This document shows, piece after piece, positions 26,011 through 34,157 of a DNA stretch of 53,191 nt (its first letter is position 1; the number at the start of each line of letters is the position of its first letter). The position numbers and the translations under genes are program-made. Source of the DNA: Selenomonadaceae bacterium (GTDB taxonomy: Bacteria; Bacillota; Negativicutes; Selenomonadales; Selenomonadaceae); NCBI GenBank assembly GCA_017535925.1, contig JAFXTD010000058.1:1-53191 (forward strand). Direction: 5' to 3'. The notes beneath the pieces are model-generated. The model had not been told where the DNA came from and did not search any database. It saw only the letters and a list, made by a program, of their open reading frames with translations.

Positions 26011-26577
26011 ATGTTGATTGATAACGCAGATAAAAATTTGGTCGAGAAAAAAATTTCAAGCGAACCTGTCTTTGACGGAGTGCTCTTGCATGTGCGCAAA
26101 GATGAGGTCGAATTGCCAAACGGTCACAAAGCCGTGCGTGAGTGGATTGAACATCCGGGCGCGTCGGCGATTATCCCGCTCCTGCCCGATAATCAAATTA
26201 TTCTCGTGAGGCAATTCCGCTATCCCGTCGGTCAAGTCACTTTGGAAGTTCCCGCCGGCAAACTTGACAAAATCGGCGAAGACCCCGTCGAATGTGCCAA
26301 GCGCGAACTTTCGGAGGAGACGGGCTACACTGCAGAAAAAATTTGGAAGCTCACGACGATAGCCACGACGGTCGGTTTCACGAACGAGTACATTCATCTT
26401 TACGCCGCAAGCGATTTGAAGGCGGGCAAAATTCATCCCGATTCCGACGAATTTATTAACGTCGTGAAAATTCCGTTGACTGCCGCTTTGCAAATGGTTG
26501 AGACGGGAAAAATTTTCGACGCCAAGTCCGCAGTGTCGATTCTCCTCCTCGCCAAGCAAGTCTTCCACAAGAAATAA
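26011..26577 (+). CDS. nudF: ADP-ribose pyrophosphatase, Nudix hydrolase
   Basis: A 188-residue Nudix enzyme that splits ADP-ribose to AMP and ribose-5-phosphate. It has the NudF-type lead-in LVRQFRYPVGQVTLEVPAGK, and the Nudix box ends RELSEETGY (98-106). The box has one extra residue between its first glycine (G83) and E90 compared with the strict G-x5-E pattern. ATG 26011 follows GGAGAGG. It has its own terminator and converges with cvfB. Confidence 0.92.
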   Translation: MLIDNADKNLVEKKISSEPVFDGVLLHVRKDEVELPNGHKAVREWIEHPGASAIIPLLPDNQIILVRQFRYPVGQVTLEVPAGKLDKIGEDPVECAKRELSEETGYTAEKIWKLTTIATTVGFTNEYIHLYAASDLKAGKIHPDSDEFINVVKIPLTAALQMVETGKIFDAKSAVSILLLAKQVFHKK

Positions 26578-26594
26578 GTTTCGCAAAAAAATTT

Positions 26595-26625
26595 AGCGTC
26601 AGGATTTTCTCCCGACGCTTTTTTT
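26595..26625. terminator. Bidirectional terminator between nudF and cvfB
   Basis: AGCGTC/GACGCT stem with an inner GG/CC, seven T on the right and an A/T run on the left. The right T run overlaps the cvfB stop codon. Confidence 0.8.
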
Positions 26626-27484
26626 ATTGTTCAACTATTTTAAAGCCGTTGTCGATTTTTTCAATTCGTCGTTCGCGATAAAGATGACCGACCGCCCGCT
26701 TGAACGCCGCCTTGCTTATCTTGAACACGACAGAAATTTTTTCGGGCGAGGTATTGTCGTGAAAGTTCATTGAGCCTCCGTTCTTTTGCATGAAGTCAAA
26801 AATTTTTTCGGCGTCGCGTTCGATTGCTGTCTCTTTAATCGCACGCAGTGAGGCGTTAAGCCGACCGTCCTCGCGAATAAAAGTTACTCGTGCCTCGACG
26901 ACTTCGCCAATCCGCAATTCACGAGGCATTTCCTTGCGCGCAATGAAGACGATATATTTTTCTTCGCTGAAGACGAACGCGCCCGCGTCGATTATGTTGA
27001 AGACCGCGCCTTTGATTTTGTCGCCGCGTTTGACATTTTCGGCGGGCTTGGAGGCTCGGCGTATCTCGTCTGAAACTTTCATTGAGGCGGCAAGCCTGCC
27101 CGATTTGTCGCTGTAGAGTTTCGCCCAAACAATTTCACCGACTTTGGGACGCCCGCGCATTTCGGCGAACGGCATAAAAATTCCTCGTTCGGCTCCAACA
27201 TCAACGAAGGCTCCTTCTTTGGTCACGTTGATAATTTTCAAGCGGGCGATTTGACCTTCGCGCATCTTGGGAACTTTCATGCTGGCAGTCAATCTTTTTT
27301 TCGGGTCGAGGTAGAGAAAAACTTTCACGACCTCGCCGATTGAAACTTCAGCTGTCTGTTGCGCCTTGTGCAAAAGAATATCGTCGGAAGTGTTGCCGGT
27401 GCCCGCGTCGAGGAAAGCTCCCAAGTCGTTCATGCGGACGACCTTCAACGCGGCAACCGTCATTGGTTTTAAATTATTCTTCAT
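26624..27484 (-). CDS. cvfB: S1-domain RNA-binding protein CvfB
   Basis: A 286-residue protein of the YitL/CvfB family: three S1-like OB folds (about 8-70, 73-145, 150-215) and a C-terminal winged helix (about 225-286) with MQKNGGSMNFHDNTSPEKI and AFKRAVGHLYRERRI. In Staphylococcus CvfB binds RNA and affects virulence-factor expression. ATG 27484 overlaps the rsfS end by 11 nt. It is the last gene of the long minus-strand operon and ends at the shared terminator. Confidence 0.9.
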   Translation of the reverse strand: MKNNLKPMTVAALKVVRMNDLGAFLDAGTGNTSDDILLHKAQQTAEVSIGEVVKVFLYLDPKKRLTASMKVPKMREGQIARLKIINVTKEGAFVDVGAERGIFMPFAEMRGRPKVGEIVWAKLYSDKSGRLAASMKVSDEIRRASKPAENVKRGDKIKGAVFNIIDAGAFVFSEEKYIVFIARKEMPRELRIGEVVEARVTFIREDGRLNASLRAIKETAIERDAEKIFDFMQKNGGSMNFHDNTSPEKISVVFKISKAAFKRAVGHLYRERRIEKIDNGFKIVEQ

Positions 27485-27818
27485 AGAGTTTTATCTTAGC
27501 CTCATTCCAAAGCTGCTCAAGCGCGTAGTATTGACGACTTTCCTCTTTGAAAATGTGCGCCACAACGTCGCCGTAATCCAAAAGAATCCATTCGCCTTCC
27601 TGATAGCCTTCGCGGTGGGTGAAGTGAATTTCTTCCTTGTCAAGTTCCTCCTCGATGTTGTCGGCAATCGCCCGCACTTGAGTTGCCGTCTGCGCAGAGC
27701 ACACGACAAAATAATCCGTCGAGAACATGACGTTGCGCATGTCCATTGTTATGACTTCGCTTGCCTTCTTGTCGCTTGCCGCCTTACAAATTTTCTTTGC
27801 CAAATCAGATGTCTTCAA
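27474..27818 (-). CDS. rsfS: Ribosome silencing factor RsfS
   Basis: A 114-residue Iojap/YbeB protein that binds ribosomal protein uL14 and blocks subunit joining under starvation. TDYFVVCSAQTATQVRAIADNIEE and GEWILLDYGDVVAHIF are the family hallmarks. TTG 27818 is the start, with AGGAGG 8 nt upstream; the nearby ATG is in a frame that closes at once. It follows the LCP gene across a 90-nt heptamer array. Confidence 0.95.
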   Translation of the reverse strand: MKTSDLAKKICKAASDKKASEVITMDMRNVMFSTDYFVVCSAQTATQVRAIADNIEEELDKEEIHFTHREGYQEGEWILLDYGDVVAHIFKEESRQYYALEQLWNEAKIKLYEE

Positions 27819-27835
27819 GTTTCATTCCTCCTAAA

Positions 27836-27929
27836 AAGCTGTTAGTTGTTAGCTGTTAGCTGTTAGAAATTCTAATCACTAACCACTAATCACTAATCAC
27901 TAATCACTAATCACTAATCTGTTCGCTGT
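27836..27929. repeat. Heptamer array between the LCP gene and rsfS
   Basis: Roughly thirteen 7-bp units: TTAGCTG-type units on the left, then CACTAAT repeated several times with one CACTAAC. It fills the gap completely and runs over the last codons and stop of the LCP gene (stop at 27907). Confidence 0.85.
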
Positions 27930-28941
27930 CAGCGTCGCCCGGTATCGATTGAGTAATCAAATCATGCGAGGGGAAAAGTTCACTCATTCGCGCCTCGACT
28001 TCGGCAACGTTCGGAACCCATGCGCCGTCCAGATTTTCCGAGCCGGGCAACATTATTGTCAGCGGCGGATTCGAACTCATTTTCCGCAAGACGTTTGCCA
28101 AATGTGCCGAGTCGAAAATTTCCGCGCTGGTCTCCATTCTGTTTCTGAATATATCGGCGATGGCGGGCAACTTCGGTATCGTGTCAAGTTGAAGAACTTT
28201 TGCATAGAGTGCCTTGATAAATTTTTGTTGCCGCTGAACACGACCGACGTCACCGAGTTTTTCTCCGCGAAAGCGCAAATATTTTTGAACTTCCTCGCCG
28301 GACAAATGCTGATAGCCTTGCGGAATATGAATCGATAAGCCTGCTACCTCGTCCTCGTAATCCATATTCTCTTCGACGTAAATATCAAGCCCGCCCAAAG
28401 TGTCAATCAAATCCGCGAAGGTTTTCATGTCGATTATTATGTATTGGTGAATCGAAATGCCCAAAATCTTTGAGACTTCGCGGACAAGACCGGGCGCGCC
28501 TCCCCAGCCGTAAAGCGCAGCGATTTTCCCCGAATAGTTGCGCGAGGTTACCCAAGTGTCACGAGGTATGCCGATAATTCTGCTGTCGCCGGTGTCGTTT
28601 GCAAAACTCAAAACCAAAATCGTGTCCGCCTCTTGCAAGTGGCTGTCGTCGACGCCGAGAATCAAAATATTTGTGTAGCCGTCAAATTTCGGGTCGGAAG
28701 AACCCATGCGAGCATTTTTGCGGTCGGTGTAGCCTTGATACATATCGGCGAACTCATTATAAACGCGAACGCCCGCATTGTACACGCTGTAGCCGACAAA
28801 TAAAATCGCGGAACCGATCAAGCACAAAATTACCAATGTGAAAATCAGGCGGAAGGCTTTTATCCTGCGCCTGCGTCTCATATTTTTGCGTTTCTTTTCT
28901 ATGTTATCTTTGGTTTCGTTAGCCATTGGGGTTCCGCTCAT
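27907..28941 (-). CDS. LytR-CpsA-Psr (LCP) family protein
   Basis: A 344-residue membrane-anchored phosphotransferase that attaches polymers to the cell wall. A basic N-terminus (KKRKNMRRRRR) and one helix (about 30-52) precede the LCP domain, with ILGVDDSH, DTILVLSFA, IPRDTWV and the late arginines in LRFRGEKLGDVGRVQRQQ. ATG 28941 lies 3 nt after yqeK. The final residues (about SEQISD) and the stop are encoded by the heptamer array, so the natural C-terminus may have been altered. The position between yqeK and rsfS is usual in Firmicutes. Confidence 0.93.
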   Translation of the reverse strand: MSGTPMANETKDNIEKKRKNMRRRRRIKAFRLIFTLVILCLIGSAILFVGYSVYNAGVRVYNEFADMYQGYTDRKNARMGSSDPKFDGYTNILILGVDDSHLQEADTILVLSFANDTGDSRIIGIPRDTWVTSRNYSGKIAALYGWGGAPGLVREVSKILGISIHQYIIIDMKTFADLIDTLGGLDIYVEENMDYEDEVAGLSIHIPQGYQHLSGEEVQKYLRFRGEKLGDVGRVQRQQKFIKALYAKVLQLDTIPKLPAIADIFRNRMETSAEIFDSAHLANVLRKMSSNPPLTIMLPGSENLDGAWVPNVAEVEARMSELFPSHDLITQSIPGDADSEQISD

Positions 28942-28944
28942 TTC

Positions 28945-29511
28945 TTATCGTTTTAACAAAAGGAAATTTCGGGCGGCGACGGTTTCGGGGTGAACAAGAG
29001 AATTTTTCTGCACAACGAAGATAATCGACTCACTGAACGCCGTTAACATAATTTCATCAAGCTCGGCTGTCTCTGCGAGGGCGCGAAGTTCCTCGACGCC
29101 GGGATAATTTCTGTTCGGCTCAATCATATCCGCGAAGTAAATAATTTTGTCAAGCTTCGTCATGTTTCTTGCGCCGACCGTGTGCCGCCAAATCGCTTGA
29201 GAAATTTCCGCATCGTCCACGCCGTAAACTTCCTTAATCATTTTCGCGCTGATGTAGGCATGGAGAAGCAGAGGCATTGCGCGTTCGACCTCACCGATTT
29301 TTATTCCGCGAAGTTCGGCTTGAGCCGGCAACTCGTCGTTTTCAAATTCCCTCGCGCAGTCGTGAAGAAGCCCGGCAATGTAAGCTTTGGTCTCGTCGAC
29401 GCCGAATCGCTTTGCCAATTTGACGGCGGTATTCGCCACGCCGATTGAATGCGCAAATCTTCCTTTCTTGAGTCGCCGTTGAAGTTCGCGGCGCATTTCG
29501 TCAATCGTCAT
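28945..29511 (-). CDS. yqeK: HD-domain diadenosine tetraphosphatase YqeK
   Basis: A 188-residue HD phosphohydrolase that cleaves Ap4A symmetrically. The metal ligands are in FAHSIGVA, LLHDCARE (the HD pair) and HAYISAKM, followed by IWRHTVGARNMTKLDKIIYFADMIEP, the strong YqeK signature. ATG 29511 overlaps the Rpn-like stop as ATGA and has GGAG upstream. It normally follows nadD; here the Rpn-like gene has come between. Confidence 0.94.
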   Translation of the reverse strand: MTIDEMRRELQRRLKKGRFAHSIGVANTAVKLAKRFGVDETKAYIAGLLHDCAREFENDELPAQAELRGIKIGEVERAMPLLLHAYISAKMIKEVYGVDDAEISQAIWRHTVGARNMTKLDKIIYFADMIEPNRNYPGVEELRALAETAELDEIMLTAFSESIIFVVQKNSLVHPETVAARNFLLLKR

Positions 29512-30293
29512 AAATTTTCTCCTTCAGCAAGAGACAAAATTTGTTCCTTAGTCCAACCCGTTGCCGCGATAATGTATTCGAGCGGCGTTTCAACTTCCAA
29601 CAACTTTTTTATAAATTCTTTGCGGCTCTGTTCAATGCCTTGTTCGATACCTTGCTCAATGCCTTTTTCAATCCAAGCTTGTCGCGCCAATTCGGGGTCG
29701 TATTCCAAAGCCAACATACTCGCCAACTCCTTTTTCCGCTCCAAAAGATATTCGGTCATGATTCCGTGATTTATGCAGTACTTGAACGCCGCCGCCAGCG
29801 CGTGAGCCTTGTCCATGCCCTCCGTCGAAAACTTTTCCACAAGATTGATGAAGAGGCAATAATTTTCGAGGCTCTTCTTGGCAGAAATAAATTTTTCGTT
29901 CATGCCCTCGTTGAGATTATAAAGTTGCACAACGACTTCAAGGCAAGTTTTTTTCCCGAAAGCCTCAGACAAACGCATTTCACGACGCTCCGCTTCTTTT
30001 TTCTTGCCGTTATAGAAGACAAAAAATTTTGGTTCGGGCAACGTCAAAAGTTCTTCGCGATAAATTTTTCCTCTGTGTTTGTCAGCGTATTGCCGGAAGA
30101 GTTCCGCCGCATAAAATAAAATTCGCAGCGGCATGTTCTCGTTTATCGTGCTTTGGTGCTCGATTATCACAAGAAACCTTCCGCGAAACAAACAAGAGAT
30201 GTCGTTTTTCAAGCCCTCGAAAAAAATTTCGTCAAGCGTGTTGATTTCGATTTCGCCCGTCAACAAAATTAAAATCGCCGCACCCGTTGCCAA
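29508..30293 (-). CDS. Rpn/PD-(D/E)xK nuclease-family protein, probably 5'-truncated
   Basis: 261 residues from TTG 30293. It contains NTLDEIFFEGLKNDISCL, the ExQ-like IIEHQSTINENMPLRILFY and a C-terminal GIEQ repeat followed by TGWTKEQILSLA, all typical of the Rpn recombination-promoting nuclease/putative transposase family (PDDEXK_2). Family members usually have about 40 more residues at the front, carrying FxxLF and the start of the nuclease fold. Here a heptamer array (30297-30327) and the nadD stop lie just upstream and leave no room. It may be a decayed copy or a reinitiated short form. It interrupts the nadD-yqeK pair. Confidence 0.7.
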   Translation of the reverse strand: MATGAAILILLTGEIEINTLDEIFFEGLKNDISCLFRGRFLVIIEHQSTINENMPLRILFYAAELFRQYADKHRGKIYREELLTLPEPKFFVFYNGKKKEAERREMRLSEAFGKKTCLEVVVQLYNLNEGMNEKFISAKKSLENYCLFINLVEKFSTEGMDKAHALAAAFKYCINHGIMTEYLLERKKELASMLALEYDPELARQAWIEKGIEQGIEQGIEQSRKEFIKKLLEVETPLEYIIAATGWTKEQILSLAEGENL

Positions 30294-30296
30294 AAA

Positions 30297-30327
30297 ATTC
30301 CTAATTCCTAATTCCTCATTCCTAATT
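30297..30327. repeat. Heptamer array upstream of the Rpn-like gene
   Basis: ATTCCTA ATTCCTA ATTCCTC ATTCCTA ATT on the plus strand, the GAATTAG/GAATGAG family read backwards. It lies directly before the TTG start of the Rpn-like gene. Confidence 0.85.
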
Positions 30328-30354
30328 GAATAAGCAATCCGTCACGATATTTTT

Positions 30355-30954
30355 TCAAAGATAAAGTCCCTCTTTCAAAATGTATTCCTCGACGGCTTCG
30401 GGCACAAGATATTTTATCGAACGCCCGCTCCGAATTTTTTCGCGAATGTCGGTTGAAGAAATTTCAAGTCCGGGCGTCGTCACTCGGTGAATATGTTTCC
30501 TTGCCGCCGCGCCGAAAAAATTTTCCACTGCCGAAAAATTTACGTCGACACCCTGCCGCGTCGTCGCTATGAAGTGGCATTTCTCGACCAATTCTTTTGC
30601 CGCGTGCCATTTAGACAAATCCGCCAAAGAATCCGCGCCGATTATGAAAAATAATTCCGTTGAGTTTCCGAAAGTTTTATAAAGTTCGTTCATCGTGTCC
30701 AGCGTGTATGAAAGTCCCGTGCGTTTGAGTTCCATGTCCGAGACTTTGAAAAATTTATTTGATCGCGTCGCGAGGATTGTCATTGCCAAGCGGTGTTTTT
30801 CGTCCGTGACGGGTCTGCCGAGTTTGTGAGGCGGACGGGCAGCGGGTATAAATAAAATTTCGTCGAGAGAAAAACTTTCGCGAACAGCCTCCGCCGTCGC
30901 CAAATGACCGAGATGTATCGGGTCGAAGGTGCCGCCCATAATTCCGATTTTCAT
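30355..30954 (-). CDS. nadD: Nicotinate-nucleotide adenylyltransferase NadD
   Basis: A 199-residue enzyme forming nicotinate adenine dinucleotide. GGTFDPIHLGHL is the nucleotidyltransferase GxFDxxHxGH motif and ISSTDIREKIRSG the C-terminal ISSTxIR motif. ATG 30954 follows GGAGG and overlaps the stop of a possible small membrane frame (ATGA). Standard neighbour of yqeK and proA. Confidence 0.96.
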   Translation of the reverse strand: MKIGIMGGTFDPIHLGHLATAEAVRESFSLDEILFIPAARPPHKLGRPVTDEKHRLAMTILATRSNKFFKVSDMELKRTGLSYTLDTMNELYKTFGNSTELFFIIGADSLADLSKWHAAKELVEKCHFIATTRQGVDVNFSAVENFFGAAARKHIHRVTTPGLEISSTDIREKIRSGRSIKYLVPEAVEEYILKEGLYL

Positions 30955-31061
30955 GCCGCCAACCTCCGAATCAAAATGAAAATTATCAGTGCCGTTAATA
31001 AAATCATGCAAGCTGCGCGGGCGAAGTCTTTTAAATCATGTCGGGCTTTGGGCGTGCGCAA
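30951..31061 (-). CDS. Possible small membrane peptide before nadD
   Basis: A 36-codon frame from TTG 31061 whose stop overlaps the nadD start as ATGA. It has a basic, polar N-terminal half and then one hydrophobic helix (MILLTALIIFILI) ending in RRLAA. The frame remains open further upstream into the heptamer array at 31094, so the true start may have been lost or replaced by the array. No ribosome site precedes the TTG. The tight overlap with nadD is the main argument that it is or was a gene. Confidence 0.4.
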   Translation of the reverse strand: MRTPKARHDLKDFARAACMILLTALIIFILIRRLAA

Positions 31062-31093
31062 ATAATTTTTCAGCGTGCGAAGATAACCGAAAA

Positions 31094-31125
31094 AATTCCT
31101 AATTCCTAATTCCTCATTCCTAATT
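31094..31125. repeat. Heptamer array at the proA 3' end
   Basis: ATTCCTA ATTCCTA ATTCCTC ATTCCTA ATTA, same family and same order as the copy at 30297. It touches the proA stop codon at 31124. Confidence 0.85.
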
Positions 31126-32380
31126 ATCTTATCTGTCCGTCGCCTTCAATGATGTATTTCATGGTCGTGAGAGCCTCAAGCCCCATAGGTCCGCGAGCGT
31201 GAAGTTTCTGCGTGCTGATTCCGATTTCCGCGCCGAAACCGAATTCGAAGCCGTCGGTGAAGCGCGTCGAAGTGTTGACATAAACGTCAGCCGAATCAAC
31301 CAGCTGCTCAAATTTTTTCGCGTTGTCTTTGTCACGAGTGATAATCGCGTCGGAATGTGCGCTGCTGTATTTGTTAATGTGTTCAATCGCCGCGTCAACG
31401 TCCTCGACAATTTTAATCGACAAAATCAAATCGTTGTATTCGGTCGTCCAATCTTCTTCGACAGCCTCTTTCATGTCGGGGAAAATTTTTCTGCAAGCCT
31501 CGTCGCCTCGCAACTCAACTTTTGAATCAATCATAGCCGTTGCAATTTTCGGCAAAAATTCTTCGGCAATGTCCTTGTGAATCAAAAGCGTTTCCATTGC
31601 GTTGCAGACAGACGGGCGCGAGGTCTTGGCGTTTATGCAAACTTTAATCGCCATGTCTTGGTCGGCGGTCTTGTCCACGAACGTGTGACAAACGCCGGTG
31701 CCGGTTTCGATAACGGGAACGGTGCTGTGCTCCACGACGCGTGCGATAAGTCCCGCTCCACCGCGAGGAATAATCACGTCGATAAGCTTGCGCAACCTGC
31801 ACATGACGACAACCGAATCGCGGTCGAGGATACCGATAAACTCAATCGATTTTTCAGGCAAGCCTTTCGCAACCGCCGCCTCGCGCATGATGTCGACGAT
31901 TTTTTTGTTTGTGCGAACAGCCTCCGAACCGCCGCGCAGAACACAAGCGTTACCCGACTTAATGCAAAGGGCAATGGCATCCGCCGTGACATTCGGGCGC
32001 GCCTCGTAGACAATGCCGACAACTCCAAACGGAACTCTTTCACGGCGAATCTTTAAACCGTTCGGGCGAATGACTTCAAAGTCAGATTTGCCGATGGGAT
32101 TTTCAAGCTTGACGACTTGGCGAATGCCCTCCGCCATGTCAGAAATTCTTTTGGGCGTCAAAATCAATCGGTCAATCATGTTGAGTCTTGTGCTCTTCTC
32201 CTTAGCCGCCGCAACTTCTTTGGCGTTGACTTCCAAAATTTCTTCTTGCCGAGCCTCCAAAGCATCAGCCATTGCCAACAAAGCCGCGTCTCTTGTTTCG
32301 ATTGATATGCAAGCCAATTTTCGTGACGCCTCTTTTGCTCGCCGAGCCTGTTTGGTCACGTGCTCTTTCATGAACAACAT
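31124..32380 (-). CDS. proA: Gamma-glutamyl phosphate reductase ProA
   Basis: A 418-residue NADPH-dependent reductase, second step of proline synthesis. RVPFGVVGIVYEARPNVT, CVLRGGSEA and the catalytic-cysteine segment SRPSVCNAMETLL are conserved. ATG 32380 is chosen, 8 nt after AAGGAG; the longer frame from GTG 32389 overlaps that site. It is separated from proB by three inserted genes but stays in the same direction. Confidence 0.97.
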   Translation of the reverse strand: MLFMKEHVTKQARRAKEASRKLACISIETRDAALLAMADALEARQEEILEVNAKEVAAAKEKSTRLNMIDRLILTPKRISDMAEGIRQVVKLENPIGKSDFEVIRPNGLKIRRERVPFGVVGIVYEARPNVTADAIALCIKSGNACVLRGGSEAVRTNKKIVDIMREAAVAKGLPEKSIEFIGILDRDSVVVMCRLRKLIDVIIPRGGAGLIARVVEHSTVPVIETGTGVCHTFVDKTADQDMAIKVCINAKTSRPSVCNAMETLLIHKDIAEEFLPKIATAMIDSKVELRGDEACRKIFPDMKEAVEEDWTTEYNDLILSIKIVEDVDAAIEHINKYSSAHSDAIITRDKDNAKKFEQLVDSADVYVNTSTRFTDGFEFGFGAEIGISTQKLHARGPMGLEALTTMKYIIEGDGQIR

Positions 32381-32392
32381 ACGAATCACTCC

Positions 32393-34156
32393 TTAAATTT
32401 TTATAATCAAATTGTTCAGCTTCAAAACGTTTACGTAATCAAATTCGGTTGAAATATTTTTGCAAAGCCTTATGCCGACATGCGCCGCCGGGTCTTCGGG
32501 ATTATGAATCTCCTCCCATTTCTTCGGGTCAAATGATTTGCAATCGTCGCGCAGTCGAATTATAACTTGCTCGCCCTTGACGATAACACGCACGTCGACA
32601 AAATGTTTCTTGCCGTCGTCGAAGCCGTGCTCAACGATGTTGCCTGCCATCTCCTCGATACAAATGCCCGCGAACATACTGCGCCGATTGTCAATGCCGC
32701 AACCTTCACAAAAATTTTGAGCGCGTTCAGAAAGTTCCATGACCTCCTCTTTGTTCGTGACGGTTATGTTAAGTTGCTTGTCTTTGGCAACGTCGAAGTC
32801 TTCGGGCAACAGCAGATAATCTTCAAGCCGGAAAGTTATTCGCCCGCAATGTCGACACGTTATAAAAAATATCACGAGCAGAAACGCGGCATAACTCAAC
32901 GGGAAAGACAACCACAGCCCCGCCATTCCGAAATGCGGCGTCAAGAGCAAAACTATCGGCACGATGAATCCTATGTTGCCCGCGACCGTCAAGTTGCTCA
33001 CGAGTTTAAATCGTCCGTAAGCTTGATAATAATACATGAAAATTATTCCGACTGCACACAGCGGCAAAAACGCTATCGCCAGCTGAAATCCCTCAAGCGT
33101 CATTTGATAAGTTATTGCGTCGTCGAGCGTGTAAAGGTCTGCGATTGTCGGCGCGTTCAAAAATACAGCCGCCGTCATTGTCAAGGAAATTATCAGCGAA
33201 TATTTCAGCGCAAGTTTCATCAAGCGCAGGATTGACTTGCGGTCTTGTTCGCCGATTAAAATTCCGCCGATCATTTGTGTCGACGCGCCGAGAGTCTTCG
33301 GAATTATTTCCAGCAGTCCCGAAAAATTTTCAATCGCGGCATAAGCGGCAACACCGACTCCGCCCGCCAATGCAACCGACATTCTCGTAAAAAATGCAAT
33401 CCTCAAAACCGCCGTGCCGCGTCCCAAAATCACGGGCAGTCCGATTAAAATCATTCGGCGAAAATATTTCAAGCTCACGGCTTCGGGCAGGAATTTAAAA
33501 TTTGAATCCGCTTTGAAGAAATGCAAGAGCAAAACGCCCGCCGCAATCCAATAGCTTATCGTCGTGGTGATACCCATGCCCCAAAGTCCGCCGTCGAGGA
33601 CAAAGACGTTTATCAAGTCGCCCGCAATGTCGCACAGAGCCAAAACCGCCGCCGAAATTACTGCGCGCCGTCTGTCGTTGTCGAGTTGCATTATCGGCGT
33701 AAAAATCGTGACCGCCGCGATTGCCGGCAAACCGAACGAATAAGCTTGCAGAAAATCCATCGTCAAGGGGCGAATCGTTCCGAGACTTTTTTTCGCGTCG
33801 AGAATATCGGCAACTTGTTCGGTGAATAAAATTGTTCCGCCCGTCAAAAAAATCATAAGCGTAAGAGCCAACGTCATTGCCAGCGAAAAAATTCCGTTCG
33901 CCTCGCGCAAGTCGCCTCTGCCCAAAAATTTACTGCACATGACTTGCATACCGACTACGATGACGCTTGGAAAAATCGTCACGAATCTTTGATAGGGCAT
34001 TGTCAAGCCGAAAGCCGCGATTGCCTCCGTGCCGAGAAAATTTCCCGTAATTATTCCGTCGATTAAGTGACCGATTGTCGATACGAACATCGACAGAAGA
34101 AAAATTATTAACGTGTCTTTGAACAGTCGCTCAATAAGTTTGGCTTGCTTATCCAT
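32393..34156 (-). CDS. MATE-type transporter fused to an RsbW-like HATPase domain
   Basis: 587 residues. Residues 1 to about 445 are a twelve-helix MATE/NorM-type exporter with GNFLGTEAIAAFGLTMPY and the internal repeat around IIPKTLGASTQMIGG. Residues from about 460 form a GHKL ATPase domain of the anti-sigma kinase (HATPase_c_2) type: N-box EEMAGNIVEHGF, G1-like RLRDDCKSFDP and a late GIRLC. So a cation-driven exporter carries a cytosolic ATP-binding module, which suggests gating or signalling. ATG 34156 lies 1 nt after the NlpC/P60 stop (TGAAATG) without a clear ribosome site, implying coupling. Located between proB and proA. Confidence 0.85.
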   Translation of the reverse strand: MDKQAKLIERLFKDTLIIFLLSMFVSTIGHLIDGIITGNFLGTEAIAAFGLTMPYQRFVTIFPSVIVVGMQVMCSKFLGRGDLREANGIFSLAMTLALTLMIFLTGGTILFTEQVADILDAKKSLGTIRPLTMDFLQAYSFGLPAIAAVTIFTPIMQLDNDRRRAVISAAVLALCDIAGDLINVFVLDGGLWGMGITTTISYWIAAGVLLLHFFKADSNFKFLPEAVSLKYFRRMILIGLPVILGRGTAVLRIAFFTRMSVALAGGVGVAAYAAIENFSGLLEIIPKTLGASTQMIGGILIGEQDRKSILRLMKLALKYSLIISLTMTAAVFLNAPTIADLYTLDDAITYQMTLEGFQLAIAFLPLCAVGIIFMYYYQAYGRFKLVSNLTVAGNIGFIVPIVLLLTPHFGMAGLWLSFPLSYAAFLLVIFFITCRHCGRITFRLEDYLLLPEDFDVAKDKQLNITVTNKEEVMELSERAQNFCEGCGIDNRRSMFAGICIEEMAGNIVEHGFDDGKKHFVDVRVIVKGEQVIIRLRDDCKSFDPKKWEEIHNPEDPAAHVGIRLCKNISTEFDYVNVLKLNNLIIKI

Positions 34157-34157
34157 T

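Noticed and set aside
27836..27929. Possible CRISPR array
   Set aside because: Units are 7 bp with no spacers and no cas genes nearby; it is a simple tandem array.
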